From NCBI GenBank assembly GCA_047967505.1, contig CM106538.1: a stretch of 64,000 nucleotides of DNA; one strand, written 5' to 3'. The notes beneath the pieces are model-generated. The model was not told where the DNA came from. It worked only from the letters and a program-made list of their open reading frames with translations, and searched no databases. Made by a program: the position numbers and the translations under genes. Numbering within the stretch: the first letter of the stretch is position 1; each line of letters opens with the position of its first letter. Below are positions 29,822 through 34,424 of this stretch, piece after piece. This stretch comes from Dipteris shenzhenensis (Eukaryota > Polypodiophyta > Polypodiopsida > Gleicheniales).

Positions 29822-32098
29822 ATACGCGCACACACATTAACTCTGTGTTAGGAAAAACATTAATGGAACAAATCTAAAGAGCAAATAAGCCTTTTACTTG
29901 ATGAACCATGGAGCAGCACTGGCACTTGAAATTCAAGACTTGGATCCGTTTTTCAAGTCGTGGGATGAACATTATTTCTAAATAGTACCTACCAGAAAGA
30001 AAATCATCCGTTTGTCAGAGAGAAGGAAGAGAAAACAGAACTGTTCAAGAATAGTCATTAAACATACATGAGATTTCCTCACTTTTCAACTTCAGCCAAT
30101 TGAGATGGATCGCCTTTGTACTCTTTCAAAACGGCAATATCGTCCTTTGTGGGAAGGGTACGATAGAGCACGTTAAGAACTTCACTGGTCAAAACGTTCT
30201 TATCAATGCAATGTAGAGCCTTGCAAAGTTCAGGAAAAGGCTTCCGTAAACTTGATAGTTGTATGCTTACATTGTGTGCTCTCTTCATGTCTATAACATG
30301 AACTCCCAATGACTTCTTTTTTAGTGACAGATTCTGATATAACATTTTAAACAGCCTTGTCAATTCCAAAACACAGAGTTACCAAAGAAAAGCACTGAGA
30401 AAAGCAGTCTGACAATTTTCAATTCTTTCACAGGAAAAGTGTTCTATTTGATTTCCAGCTATCTCTGAGCTGCAGATGACATCTTCAAAGTAAACAACCA
30501 ACGTGGCATAGAATTTAGCCTAAATATACTCTTGATAATCCCTCCCTTATTTGTATAAAAGCCTGATTTATTTTTTAATGGCATGTTTCATTGAGTATGA
30601 GGAGCCCTAAAAAATCATTATCATTTGCAGAAACTGGAGCTACAATGTTCATGACTCTACACTCCCTTGTGACTGAGAAAGGGATGAACCTTTGTAACTT
30701 GTCCTTGCAACGGTACAGGATTTGTTGCAAATAGAGATTCAAGTTGTTTCAAGTCCATTGTAACAGACCCTGTGGCTGTGTTCTTCCATACAGTTTTCTC
30801 TGCCAAAGTGCCAGATATCTTACACCAAATCAATTGCTTCATTTTTGGCTTTTTTGCCTCTGGTATTTTTGTCAGATCTCCCTGAAGATTATCTCCCCAA
30901 TGATTTGACATTGGTGAAAGGGACCCACTGGATTCCCTTTTTGGTGACTGGGGTGATGGAGGTGGCGGCGGTGGCGGTGGTTGTCTCTGTAACTGTGATT
31001 TTGGTACCGGGGGCGGTGGTGGAGGTGGTGGTGGAGGATGAGGCACAGAGGGGGGCCATGCAGGTAGTGGATTTGTTTGTAGTATCAGTGAATTTGGAGG
31101 TGGAGGTGGAGGTGGAGATGGAGGTAAAGGTGGAGGCAGCTGTGGCCATATTTGCAGTACTGGTGAGCGTGGAGGTAGTGGTGGTGGTGGTGGTGATGGT
31201 GGTGGTGGTGGTGGTGGTGGTGGTTGGGGGGGAGGAGGTGGAGGTGGAGGTGGAGGTGGAGGTGGAAGAGGTGGAGGTGGAGGTGGAGGCAGTGGTGGAC
31301 AAGGGGAAGAAGTCTGGTTTACAGCATCAGTTGAGCAAGGTAATGAAAAGCCTGGCAAGGAAAGATGGGTCAGAAACTTATCGACAACTCTTGGTGCCTG
31401 TTGCATGGGATGTGCAGAAAATGACTGTGTAACTTGCAGAAACCTGACACCTTCCTCACACTCAATCGTCTCTAGTGAATGTATGCCCTTGTTACACAAA
31501 TCCATAGATCTGCAGCTGGTTTTCTCAGTGTTAACACATTTTTGTGAAGGGTTTTTAACTGAGTGAGAAGAAATCACCGGTGCTATCTTCTGAATTTTAG
31601 ATTCACTTTTGTCTTCTGTCAAAATCTCCACTGCAAGGTTTGTTCTCAAGTCTGTCTTGTCATAGAAGTTGGCAACTTGGTCTTCTAGATTATGTAATGT
31701 TATGTCCGTTTGACCAATGGTCTTCTGAGTGGCCTGGGAAAGACTGACACTTTTTTCACAGTCCTTTAATCCGGACAAAGGAATGCCTTTTTTGCACAAC
31801 TCCATGAATCCAATCCTTGTGTGGTCAGTAGAGGCATAAAAATGTGAAGGTTTGTAAAGATGCTGATCCAAATTTCCCAGATTTCCAATGGAATGAGGAG
31901 AGATCATCGAGGTTACACTTTGAGATTCTTTATACTCATTACTGCCTTCTGTTGAAATTTGTATTGGCAGCTTCCCTTTCAACTGTGTCTTCTTGCTAGT
32001 ATGAGAGTTGGATGCTTGCCCTTCCAGATCATCACAAACCATGTCTGTTTTCAAAATAGTCTTATGAATGTCATCCTCAAGAGAAAATACAGAGAGTG
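789..32098 (-). CDS. formin (FH1-FH2 protein), multi-exon gene
   Basis: Minus-strand gene assembled from exons at about 32098-30690, 30333-30083, 29988-29898, 1847-1605 and 1490-789. Formins nucleate and processively elongate actin filaments: FH1 polyproline recruits profilin-actin and the FH2 dimer caps the barbed end. The product shows a pre-FH1 region with two ~100-residue repeats, a proline-rich FH1, then a complete FH2 of roughly 400 residues ending in a polar tail. All junctions use GT-AG with compatible phases, and no stop interrupts FH2, so the gene appears intact. Intron 3 is 28,050 bp and filled with LINEs. The 5' end is unresolved: no signal peptide, membrane segment or PTEN-like domain, which mark plant class I and II formins, is visible upstream of exon 1, so further 5' exons may lie beyond 32.1 kb. 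Class is therefore undetermined. Confidence 0.88.
1605..1847 (-). CDS. formin internal exon: FH2 core (GNYLN motif)
   Basis: 81 codons, phase 0 at both ends, with acceptor TAG at 1850-1848 and donor GT at 1604-1603. The peptide runs [16 protein letters not shown], then [34 protein letters not shown] and TTLLHFVV. The GN-x-x-N, RG-x-A-x-GFKLD and LxKLxDxK segments are the most conserved FH2 signature and sit where the family has them. It is separated from the upstream exon by the 28-kb LINE-filled intron. Confidence 0.93.
1848..3514. other. intron DNA, nothing recognised
   Basis: No open frame here shows a known domain and I see no LTR, tail or long repeat. It may be old decayed transposon sequence. 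Confidence 0.4.
3515..3674. repeat. perfect 78-bp inverted repeat with 4-nt loop
   Basis: Left arm 3515-3592 and right arm 3597-3674 are exact reverse complements over 78 bp, separated by CTCT. A transcript would fold into a long, fully paired hairpin. No open frame fits it. An (AT)n tract follows at 3675-3689. It could be a young foldback or MITE-like element, a small-RNA precursor, or a palindromic sequencing/assembly artefact. The inner part begins TGTTAGAAAATGG, which resembles an LTR start, so an inverted LTR end is also possible. Confidence 0.9.
3675..3689. repeat. (AT)n microsatellite beside hairpin
   Basis: Short AT run directly abutting the right arm of the inverted repeat. Confidence 0.85.
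3690..5469. other. intron DNA, nothing recognised
   Basis: Contains plus-strand open frames of 113 codons (4460-4801) and 65 codons (4840-5037), neither with a recognisable domain or credible gene context. I treat the stretch as unassigned. Confidence 0.4.
5470..6480 (+). pseudogene. beta LINE fragment: endonuclease to EN-RT linker
   Basis: Decayed plus-strand ORF2 piece. Near 5480 it reads like [18 protein letters not shown], the beta form of the EN motif; near 5815-5940 [20 protein letters not shown] and [10 protein letters not shown]; near 5995 [11 protein letters not shown]; and near 6390 [20 protein letters not shown], which aligns with [13 protein letters not shown]...QMGGRV of LINE A. 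Apurinic-endonuclease-like EN domains nick target DNA for target-primed reverse transcription. Frames shift repeatedly, stops interrupt, and RT is absent, so it is dead. A 20-bp word recurs at 6317 and 6377. Confidence 0.75.
6481..6834 (-). other. unrecognised sequence, possible LINE ORF1 continuation
   Basis: On the minus strand a mostly open stretch downstream of the LINE C zinc knuckle reads with segments such as [27 protein letters not shown] and [16 protein letters not shown] do not recognise it. It may be the C-terminal part of the LINE C ORF1 or another captured piece. Confidence 0.3.
6835..7847 (-). pseudogene. LINE C (beta) ORF1, zinc-knuckle protein, decayed
   Basis: The start ATG at 7847 begins [23 protein letters not shown] at 7781-7779 replaces what looks like a Gln codon, the frame continues as [18 protein letters not shown], and a frameshift near 7600 leads to [19 protein letters not shown] and [15 protein letters not shown]2CX4HX4C knuckle ([14 protein letters not shown]) is encoded near 7300-7265, followed by a basic, proline-rich tail to 6835. 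The layout (RRM-like N-terminal domain, then CCHC) is that of plant L1-type ORF1 proteins, which coat LINE RNA. No ORF2 follows, so this is a 3'-lost head fragment. Confidence 0.75.
7848..8090 (-). other. LINE C 5' leader, G/C-rich strand-skewed tract
   Basis: Purine-rich on the plus strand (long GGAGG/GGGG runs), pyrimidine-rich on the sense strand. It precedes the ORF1 ATG exactly as the comparable tracts do in LINEs D, G and H, so I read it as the beta 5' UTR/promoter. Predicted proline-rich frames across it are composition artefacts. Confidence 0.6.
8091..8697 (+). pseudogene. alpha LINE fragment: ORF1 C-terminus and ORF2 N-terminus
   Basis: Plus-strand piece matching LINE A/B: the end of ORF1 (segment [26 protein letters not shown] then stop near 8397), a ~90-nt spacer, then an ORF2 ATG at 8490 with [18 protein letters not shown] and [13 protein letters not shown], the alpha EN N-terminus. 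It is cut off at 8697 where the poly(A) end of LINE A (minus strand) inserts. Shows the alpha ORF1-ORF2 spacing directly. Confidence 0.75.
8872..10442 (-). pseudogene. LINE A ORF2 C-terminus (zf-RVT-like domain)
   Basis: Frame-shifted remains of the region after RT. It includes a segment around [19 protein letters not shown] near 10120, [14 protein letters not shown] near 9600, and [16 protein letters not shown] near 9345, which is the end of the Cys/His zinc-binding domain of plant LINE ORF2. [15 protein letters not shown] near 9060 matches LINE G. Several frameshifts separate the pieces. Confidence 0.7.
10443..11240 (-). pseudogene. LINE A reverse transcriptase, YADD region deleted
   Basis: RT fingers and palm are visible: [52 protein letters not shown], then [19 protein letters not shown] (first catalytic Asp) and [13 protein letters not shown]. 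After REEELLDS at about 10474 the sequence jumps directly to [11 protein letters not shown], the part that lies ~170 residues later in LINE D. The YADD box and thumb start are therefore deleted. A frameshift also lies near 10800. Confidence 0.8.
11272..12436 (-). pseudogene. LINE A endonuclease, alpha/beta junction
   Basis: The ORF2 ATG is at 12436 ([20 protein letters not shown]). Alpha-type EN continues to GRWIIVQ near 12165, then switches to beta-type [51 protein letters not shown] and [13 protein letters not shown], followed by the EN-RT linker ending [20 protein letters not shown]. The GDFN catalytic segment that should lie between is absent. The beta part is one long open frame (12168-11272). 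Confidence 0.8.
12505..12668 (-). pseudogene. LINE A ORF1 C-terminal piece, beyond the Copia insertion
   Basis: Reads [20 protein letters not shown] then [13 protein letters not shown] and a TAG stop. It joins the N-terminal part at 15028 (ending RTWSG) when the Copia element and one CCACT target-site copy are removed. It parallels the alpha fragment at 8265-8397. Confidence 0.8.
12669..12960 (-). repeat. 3' LTR of gag-only Copia
   Basis: 292 bp, about 98% identical to the copy at 14731-15022, starting TGTTGG and ending TTCTACA on the sense strand. Confidence 0.93.
12985..13240. repeat. degenerate GACA-rich tract
   Basis: Imperfect (GACA/GATA)n-like repeats inside the Copia element between gag and the 3' LTR. 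The open frames over it are composition artefacts. Confidence 0.6.
13370..14124 (-). CDS. Copia gag polyprotein with zinc knuckles
   Basis: The ATG at 14124 begins [20 protein letters not shown], followed by [18 protein letters not shown] and [20 protein letters not shown]. This is the Copia gag (UBN2-type) capsid domain that packages element RNA. A frameshift occurs near 13,670 within the segment [15 protein letters not shown]. Downstream are two knuckles: [14 protein letters not shown] is canonical, while the second, [15 protein letters not shown], has Tyr in place of the last Cys. No pol follows. The frame is open for about 150 codons, then broken, so activity of this copy is doubtful. Confidence 0.8.
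14717..14730 (-). promoter_or_regulatory. Copia primer-binding site
   Basis: Immediately inside the 5' LTR, sense strand TGGTATTAGAGCCA, one mismatch from the 3' end complement of initiator-Met tRNA. It primes minus-strand DNA synthesis. Confidence 0.85.
14731..15022 (-). repeat. 5' LTR of gag-only Copia
   Basis: 292 bp partner of 12669-12960. Flanked on the right by target duplication CCACT. Confidence 0.93.
15028..16075 (-). pseudogene. LINE A ORF1 (alpha zinc-knuckle protein), N-terminal part
   Basis: The ATG at 16075 begins [19 protein letters not shown]. An N-terminal domain with [20 protein letters not shown] and HSPLFYGQQ follows, then after a frameshift near 15600 [34 protein letters not shown] and the knuckle [14 protein letters not shown], then a Lys/Ser-rich tail ending RTWSG at the Copia insertion. 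It resembles DUF4283-type plant LINE ORF1 proteins that bind LINE RNA. The homologue in LINE B is unbroken in this region. Confidence 0.82.
16076..16560 (-). promoter_or_regulatory. alpha LINE 5' leader with repeated CGTAC motifs
   Basis: Upstream of ORF1, with GTACGG/GTACGA recurring about nine times in 16160-16430. It is the counterpart of the denser array in LINE B (27690-28301). LINE 5' UTRs normally hold the internal promoter, so a regulatory role is inferred. Confidence 0.55.
16552..16591. repeat. (CA)n + poly(T): LINE B 3' junction
   Basis: CA-rich sequence (16552-16560 and 16571-16582) followed by T9 (16583-16591), then the alpha 3' UTR. On the sense strand this is poly(A) followed by (TG)n. 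Confidence 0.85.
16660..18323 (-). pseudogene. LINE B ORF2: RT thumb and C-terminal zinc domain
   Basis: A 521-codon open frame (18323-16758). After the palm come [15 protein letters not shown] and [15 protein letters not shown] (thumb), [20 protein letters not shown], then a long connection domain and [19 protein letters not shown], the zf-RVT zinc-binding motif of plant LINEs. The C-terminus ([15 protein letters not shown] and on) is repeated in the three tail copies at 28342-29790. Confidence 0.85.
18324..19165 (-). pseudogene. LINE B reverse transcriptase domain
   Basis: Fingers: [45 protein letters not shown]. Palm: [14 protein letters not shown] (first Asp), [14 protein letters not shown] and [12 protein letters not shown] (catalytic YADD intact). 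The pieces lie in shifted frames, with breaks near 19020, 18715 and 18320. It differs clearly from beta RT (MDIAKAFD against LLDFEKAYD). Confidence 0.82.
19166..19727 (-). other. ORF1 zinc-knuckle segment inserted in LINE B ORF2
   Basis: After EN residues YAWDSFVSR the frame continues as [20 protein letters not shown], then [26 protein letters not shown] and [14 protein letters not shown]. This is the second half of the alpha ORF1, nearly identical to 27323-26745 of the same element. A frameshift follows the knuckle, then at an AAAAGGAAAAG-type tract the sequence returns to RT. It is same-strand and in frame with EN. It could arise by template switching, gene conversion or misassembly. Confidence 0.8.
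19728..20596 (-). pseudogene. LINE B endonuclease domain (alpha)
   Basis: Reads [34 protein letters not shown] (catalytic Glu), [22 protein letters not shown] (catalytic Asp-x-Asn), [10 protein letters not shown] and [14 protein letters not shown] (Ser-Asp-His). All expected EN motifs of the exonuclease-endonuclease-phosphatase fold are present, so EN itself looks intact, which matters for testing target choice. It is fused in frame to the ORF1 segment below 19728. Confidence 0.88.
20721..20735. repeat. LINE D target-site duplication, 3' copy
   Basis: TTCAGAATCACATAT, identical to 26558-26572, bordering the T-run of LINE D. Confidence 0.95.
20859..25184 (-). pseudogene. LINE D ORF2: endonuclease-reverse transcriptase, four ambers
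   Basis: Starts at ATG 25184 and keeps one frame for 1,441 codons to TGA at 20861-20859. [128 protein letters not shown]. Zinc domain: [18 protein letters not shown] near 21450. EN nicks the target and RT copies the RNA from the nick. In-frame TAG occurs at 23975-23973, 23798-23796, 23666-23664 and 22487-22485; no frameshift was noticed. The ATG overlaps the ORF1 stop as ATGA, suggesting translation by termination-reinitiation. Confidence 0.92.
25181..25860 (-). CDS. LINE D ORF1, small protein without zinc knuckle
   Basis: The frame 25705-25181 encodes 174 residues ([19 protein letters not shown], then [36 protein letters not shown] and a Ser/Lys-rich end) and stops at TGA 25183-25181, overlapping the ORF2 ATG by four bases. 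Upstream, another frame starts [20 protein letters not shown] at about 25851 and runs to a stop near 25695; a frameshift near 25720 may separate two halves of one protein. I recognise no domain. Position argues for an RNA-binding ORF1 protein. The CCHC motif of other beta copies (C, F, H) is absent, so D may be a distinct subfamily. Confidence 0.6.
25862..26557 (-). promoter_or_regulatory. LINE D 5' leader, ~700-bp G/C-rich skewed tract
   Basis: Plus strand almost entirely purine with G runs (G15 or so near 25909-25923), interrupted by CG and GCG. The sense strand is C-rich. All three minus-strand frames read as Pro/Ser/Arg repeats, which is composition, not protein. It is bounded exactly by the target duplication at 26558, so it belongs to the element. 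Role as internal promoter/5' UTR is inferred. Confidence 0.75.
26558..26572. repeat. LINE D target-site duplication, 5' copy
   Basis: TTCAGAATCACATAT, partner of 20721-20735. Confidence 0.95.
26573..27689 (-). CDS. LINE B ORF1 (alpha zinc-knuckle RNA-binding protein)
   Basis: The ATG at 27689 begins [20 protein letters not shown]; the frame stays open to LINE D. Domains: N-terminal RRM-like region ([33 protein letters not shown]), a central part ([28 protein letters not shown]), the knuckle [14 protein letters not shown], then a Lys/Glu-rich tail ([13 protein letters not shown]). Near 26690 a frameshift is likely, because the natural C-terminus ([20 protein letters not shown]) continues across the LINE D insertion at 20735 in another frame to a TGA. 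It should coat alpha LINE RNA. The frame also extends ~90 codons upstream of the Met through the CGTAC-rich leader. Confidence 0.85.
27690..28301 (-). promoter_or_regulatory. LINE B 5' leader, dense CGTAC array
   Basis: About 17 copies of TACGG/TACGA in ~550 bp on the plus strand (mostly as CTGTACGGA), so CCGTAC on the sense strand, spaced irregularly 15-50 bp. The core fits the published SBP-box (SPL) recognition core CGTAC. The same motif recurs in LINE A's leader. It lies directly upstream of ORF1, where LINE internal promoters sit. Binding is inferred only. Confidence 0.6.
28302..28341. repeat. (CA)n between LINE B 5' end and alpha tail copy 2
   Basis: (CA)n at 28302-28319 and 28327-28341 with a short CG-containing interruption. 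Confidence 0.9.
28342..28834 (-). mobile_element. 5'-truncated alpha LINE tail, copy 2
   Basis: Poly(T)-rich start (28342-28350), then the alpha 3' UTR and the last part of ORF2: [20 protein letters not shown] and [10 protein letters not shown] to CIELFFLCF and stop. Truncated at about 28834 in the zinc domain ([16 protein letters not shown]). Flanked by (CA)n on both sides. Its truncation point differs from the other copies, so it is a separate insertion rather than a tandem duplication. Confidence 0.85.
28837..28860. repeat. (CA)n + poly(T): 3' junction of tail copy 3
   Basis: CA repeat 28837-28847 followed by T13 (28848-28860). Confidence 0.9.
28861..29215 (-). mobile_element. 5'-truncated alpha LINE tail, copy 3
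   Basis: 355 bp of alpha 3' UTR and ORF2 end ([34 protein letters not shown]), with a one-base shift near 29090. Shorter than copies 2 and 4. (CA)n flanks both sides. Confidence 0.85.
29216..29287. repeat. (CA)n, poly(T), (CA)n, poly(T): 3' junction of tail copy 4
   Basis: (CA)14 at 29217-29244, T8, a short AT-rich piece, (CA)5 at 29265-29274, then T13 to 29287. The doubled CA-T unit may record a second, almost completely truncated insertion. Confidence 0.88.
29288..29790 (-). mobile_element. 5'-truncated alpha LINE tail, copy 4
   Basis: About 500 bp, the longest tail copy, including [19 protein letters not shown] and the ORF2 terminus, in one open frame. It lies between (CA)n tracts, the outer one (29791-29836) bordering unique formin intron sequence. 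Confidence 0.88.
29791..29836. repeat. (CG)4(CA)n microsatellite at outer edge of alpha array
   Basis: CGCGCGCG then about 14 CA units with a TACGCG interruption. It marks the 5' side (sense) of tail copy 4 and probably the original target repeat in the formin intron. Confidence 0.88.
29898..29988 (-). CDS. formin internal exon: FH2 knob-side helix
   Basis: 91-bp exon, too short for a standalone open frame. It follows acceptor TAG (29991-29989) and ends at donor GT 29897-29896. With AA from the previous exon it reads [28 protein letters not shown], aligning to the FH2 segment FFLELMKVPRVEAKLR. It joins in phase 0 to the exon at 1847. This exon restores FH2 continuity and so supports an intact gene. 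Confidence 0.85.
30083..30333 (-). CDS. formin internal exon: FH2
   Basis: 251 bp after acceptor CAG (30336-30334), donor GTGAG at 30082. Reads [58 protein letters not shown]. This matches the FH2 stretch with xLIDxRRANNxxI and PTxEExxxLKxYxGD, including the Ile-Asp-x-Lys/Arg-Arg-Ala actin-contact region. Starts in phase 0 and ends in phase 2. Confidence 0.92.
30334..30689 (-). other. formin intron, 356 bp
   Basis: Unique AT-rich sequence with GT-AG ends. An alternative donor 12 bp upstream (before GTTACA at 30702) is also in phase 0. Confidence 0.7.
30690..32098 (-). CDS. formin exon: repeat region, FH1 and FH2 start
   Basis: Open from an in-frame stop just upstream of 32115 to donor GT at 30689. 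The acceptor is uncertain: CAG at 32101-32099 or GAG at 32078-32076. Two imperfect ~100-residue repeats lie at 32063-31725 and 31724-31425, each with a TD...LE start, a CxKG or CNKG core and a final QxTQ. FH1 covers about 31304-30935: five or more polyproline runs of 8-13 residues broken by Gln, Ser and Leu. FH2 begins at [20 protein letters not shown] and continues [12 protein letters not shown]. The FH1 frame has valine-rich and serine/threonine-rich shadow frames that are not genes. Confidence 0.85.
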
Positions 32099-32650
32099 CT
32101 GCCCATGCCCCCAAACGTTTTTACCTGGCTCAAATATTGAGCTGATGTCTTATTACACAAGCTCTTCAACTTTCAGTACAACTATCCAACATTTATTCAA
32201 TAATTTCCTATATGCATGGCCTGATTAAAGATTTTCATTTTCCTTTTGTCACAAAACCCTTACCTTGGTTTTTCTCTGGCGTATCTCTCAGAATTTCTCT
32301 TGCTTTGGTTTTTCTCTGTGCATATCTCCCAGAATTTCTCTTGCTTTGGAATATATCTGCCCCAGTCAGTTTGTCTTCTCTTCTGTCCCCTGTCCCTACA
32401 GCTCCTTTCAACCAACCCGCCAAACTGACACGCGGTACATGGGGATTTATCTCACATAGGCTTCATAGGGTAAGCGTTTTTGTAGCACTAAAGGTCCTCT
32501 CTTTTTGCATTAAATGACACTTTGGGTGGAGGAATAGTTCATCATATCATTAACTCTAGGTTAAGATCCCCCTCGCTTTCCCTCCTCTGCCCCCTTTCTT
32601 CGTGCTCTCTCCTCTTCCCCTTGAAGCCTAGCAATGGTGGCTAGCCTTCA
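32099..32650. other. upstream formin region, no exon identified
   Basis: Contains a two-to-three-copy tandem repeat of ~41 bp at about 32266-32348 (TTTTTCTCT...CAGAATTTCTCTTG) and a pyrimidine-rich stretch near 32575-32630. A good CAG|GTAAAA donor-like site lies at about 32133-32127 on the minus strand, but no exon feeding it is evident. Confidence 0.4.
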
Positions 32651-33525
32651 TTCTACTAGTAGTGATCACAATACTAGGATAGTCCAATGACCAAGGGAAG
32701 CATCGAAGAAGAAACAGAAATACAAGTACCTCCCCTGGTGCCCAAGGCGGGTGACCAAAAAGTATGCCTTGAGAGAAGCTTACCCGACTTGGAACAATCC
32801 TTGACATCCAGTTTGTGTTTTTGAATCATGAGTATATCAATGGGACCCCTAGTAACACCTAGACGAAGTTGGTTACGAATAAGCTGCCTACGGCAGTAGT
32901 GAGGTATACCCCCAGACCCTGAACATTCCAACTGACAATCCTCAATGGCGAGAGGAAGAGTTCGGATGAAAAACCCTATCCAACTTGGTAGCGGAGATAT
33001 GCCTCTCTTGGGAAAGAATCCTCCTATCAAGAGGAGGGAAGTCAACTAGGAAAAGCACTCCCACACCTGCAGAAGGGGAAGCTCTATCCACAATGATCTG
33101 AACAAGATGCTCCCCAAGTATAGAGGGTACAAACTCCTCTAACTCAAACTCTGCTATGTCTACTAGAACTGCAAAAGAATTCCTGAATGAGGCGACTGGC
33201 GCAGGTGTGCGGAGGATCCTTGCGGATGATGGAGTAGAAGCTATAACCCTCTTGCCTCTGTCAAGAGGTAAAGAAGGTGAAGCAAACAGGGAAGGGGGCT
33301 CTTGACTGACCTTGGCCAAATAAATGTCACTAGAACGGACTACGGCCCAAGTTTCGGCAATGAGTTGCTCCAAAGATGGAAGCTCCTTCACGGGAGCATC
33401 TAAGGCGACAGAAGCAACATCATCCGCACAAGGAACTAGGACATGAGTATCTCCTACTTGTAAGGGAGGGTCCGTGGTGCCGTGAGAAGCCTCCTGAGGT
33501 GGAACTGGCTCCGCAACTCTGATTG
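32650..33525 (-). pseudogene. beta LINE, inverted 5' segment (ORF1 end + EN start)
   Basis: Minus-strand remains: a Pro/Ser-rich ORF1 C-terminus (ELPSLEQLIAETWAVVRSS, SARILRTPAPVASFRNSFAV), then EN start with LRLGVTRGPIDILMIQKHKL and SPALGTRGGTCISVSS. The next residues of EN continue on the plus strand from 33526. The two pieces thus form one insertion with an inverted 5' part, the signature of twin priming. Confidence 0.75.
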
Positions 33526-34424
33526 GCACCCAACGATCATAGTTCCCTTTAGAGCTCAGTGGATCATTCTTTTGATTGGTGGACATAAGGTTGGTCTCTT
33601 AAACCTCTATGTTTATGGAAGGAGCTGCCTTCTTAGCCATGCATTGCAGAGTCTTGGATCATTGGGGGTGATTTCAACATGGTTGAAATGCCCACAGACA
33701 AAAGAGGTGGTAGGGAAGGTGGTTTACATTCCCTAGAGAGAGCAGCCTAGGATGCCTTCCTTTTTCAGTACAGTGGTAGAGATGCTTGGCATGATGATGC
33801 TTTTCACACTCAGCCACAATCACTCCTTTTTTCTTGGTCGAACATGAGGTTGCAGATGCCTATCCATGCATAGATTGGCAAATTTTATGTGGATGATTGG
33901 GCTCTGGACAGCAGAGGTGGGACAATATGCATTATACCTGGGGTGTCCATTTCATATCACTTTCCTGTTGTTTTGTTTGTTTCAGATCCTCATGTGAGGA
34001 GTCGCTCTGCCAATATCAGGATTCCAGATGCATTCTACACAGAGGAGGGCCTCATAGAGGTAGTGTTGCACACTTGGGAATCTCACATGCATGTTGGGCT
34101 GCTTTCCCTGTCAAATATAGCAGCAGCCCTCTCAGAGATTAGCAATTTTTATCCCTCAGTTACTCGATTCAGGAGAGTTATGATCCTTAAGTTAGAGATA
34201 GGTATCTGCTAGCAGTTGGCTGGCGGAAACCTCTGAAGAGCAGTTGGCTGCTTTTCATAGGGAAGATCAGAAGAGGCCTATAGATGCTTGGATTCAGGAG
34301 CGCCTTGCTGCAGCAAGGGCTCAATAGCAGTCATTGTTAGATCAAAGGGCAGAGTATGCCTTTCATGCCAAGGAGTCATTTTGGACTTAGACGGGAGGTA
34401 GGGTCAACGAGCAGTTCTTCTCTT
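33526..34424 (+). pseudogene. beta LINE direct segment: EN and linker
   Basis: Starts VPFRAQWIILLIGGHKVGLL and reads through [13 protein letters not shown]-like residues near 33665-33700, [44 protein letters not shown] and RIPDAFYTEEGLIEVVL to GGRVNEQFFS at 34424. Interrupted by TAG codons at conserved Trp or Gln positions (for example near 33748, 34209, 34323, 34387). A gamma fragment then interrupts and the beta sequence resumes at about 36292. Confidence 0.78.

Larger units (their letters stand above)
1848..29897 (-). other. giant formin intron (28,050 bp)
   Basis: Bounded by donor GT at 29897-29896 (after residues MVHQ) and acceptor AG ending at 1848 (before VEQD), phase 0. At least three near-complete LINEs, a gag-only Copia element and many fragments occupy it. 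LINEs A, B, C and D and three extra 3' tails are all on the minus strand, sense to the host gene. Correct splicing over this distance is inferred from reading-frame continuity, not shown. Confidence 0.85.

Noticed and set aside
28342-29836. Regularly spaced repeats that might suggest an array such as CRISPR or a satellite
   Set aside because: Units of 355-503 bp with different 5' truncation, poly(A) and (CA)n are LINE tails. Eukaryotic context.
30845-31432. 195-codon plus-strand open frame rich in Val and Glu
   Set aside because: It is the antisense shadow of the formin polyproline FH1 exon. No start context or homology of its own.
32127-32230. Possible extra formin 5' exon ending at a CAG|GTAAAA donor
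   Set aside because: The following intron would be under 60 bp and the upstream frame shows no formin-like sequence.
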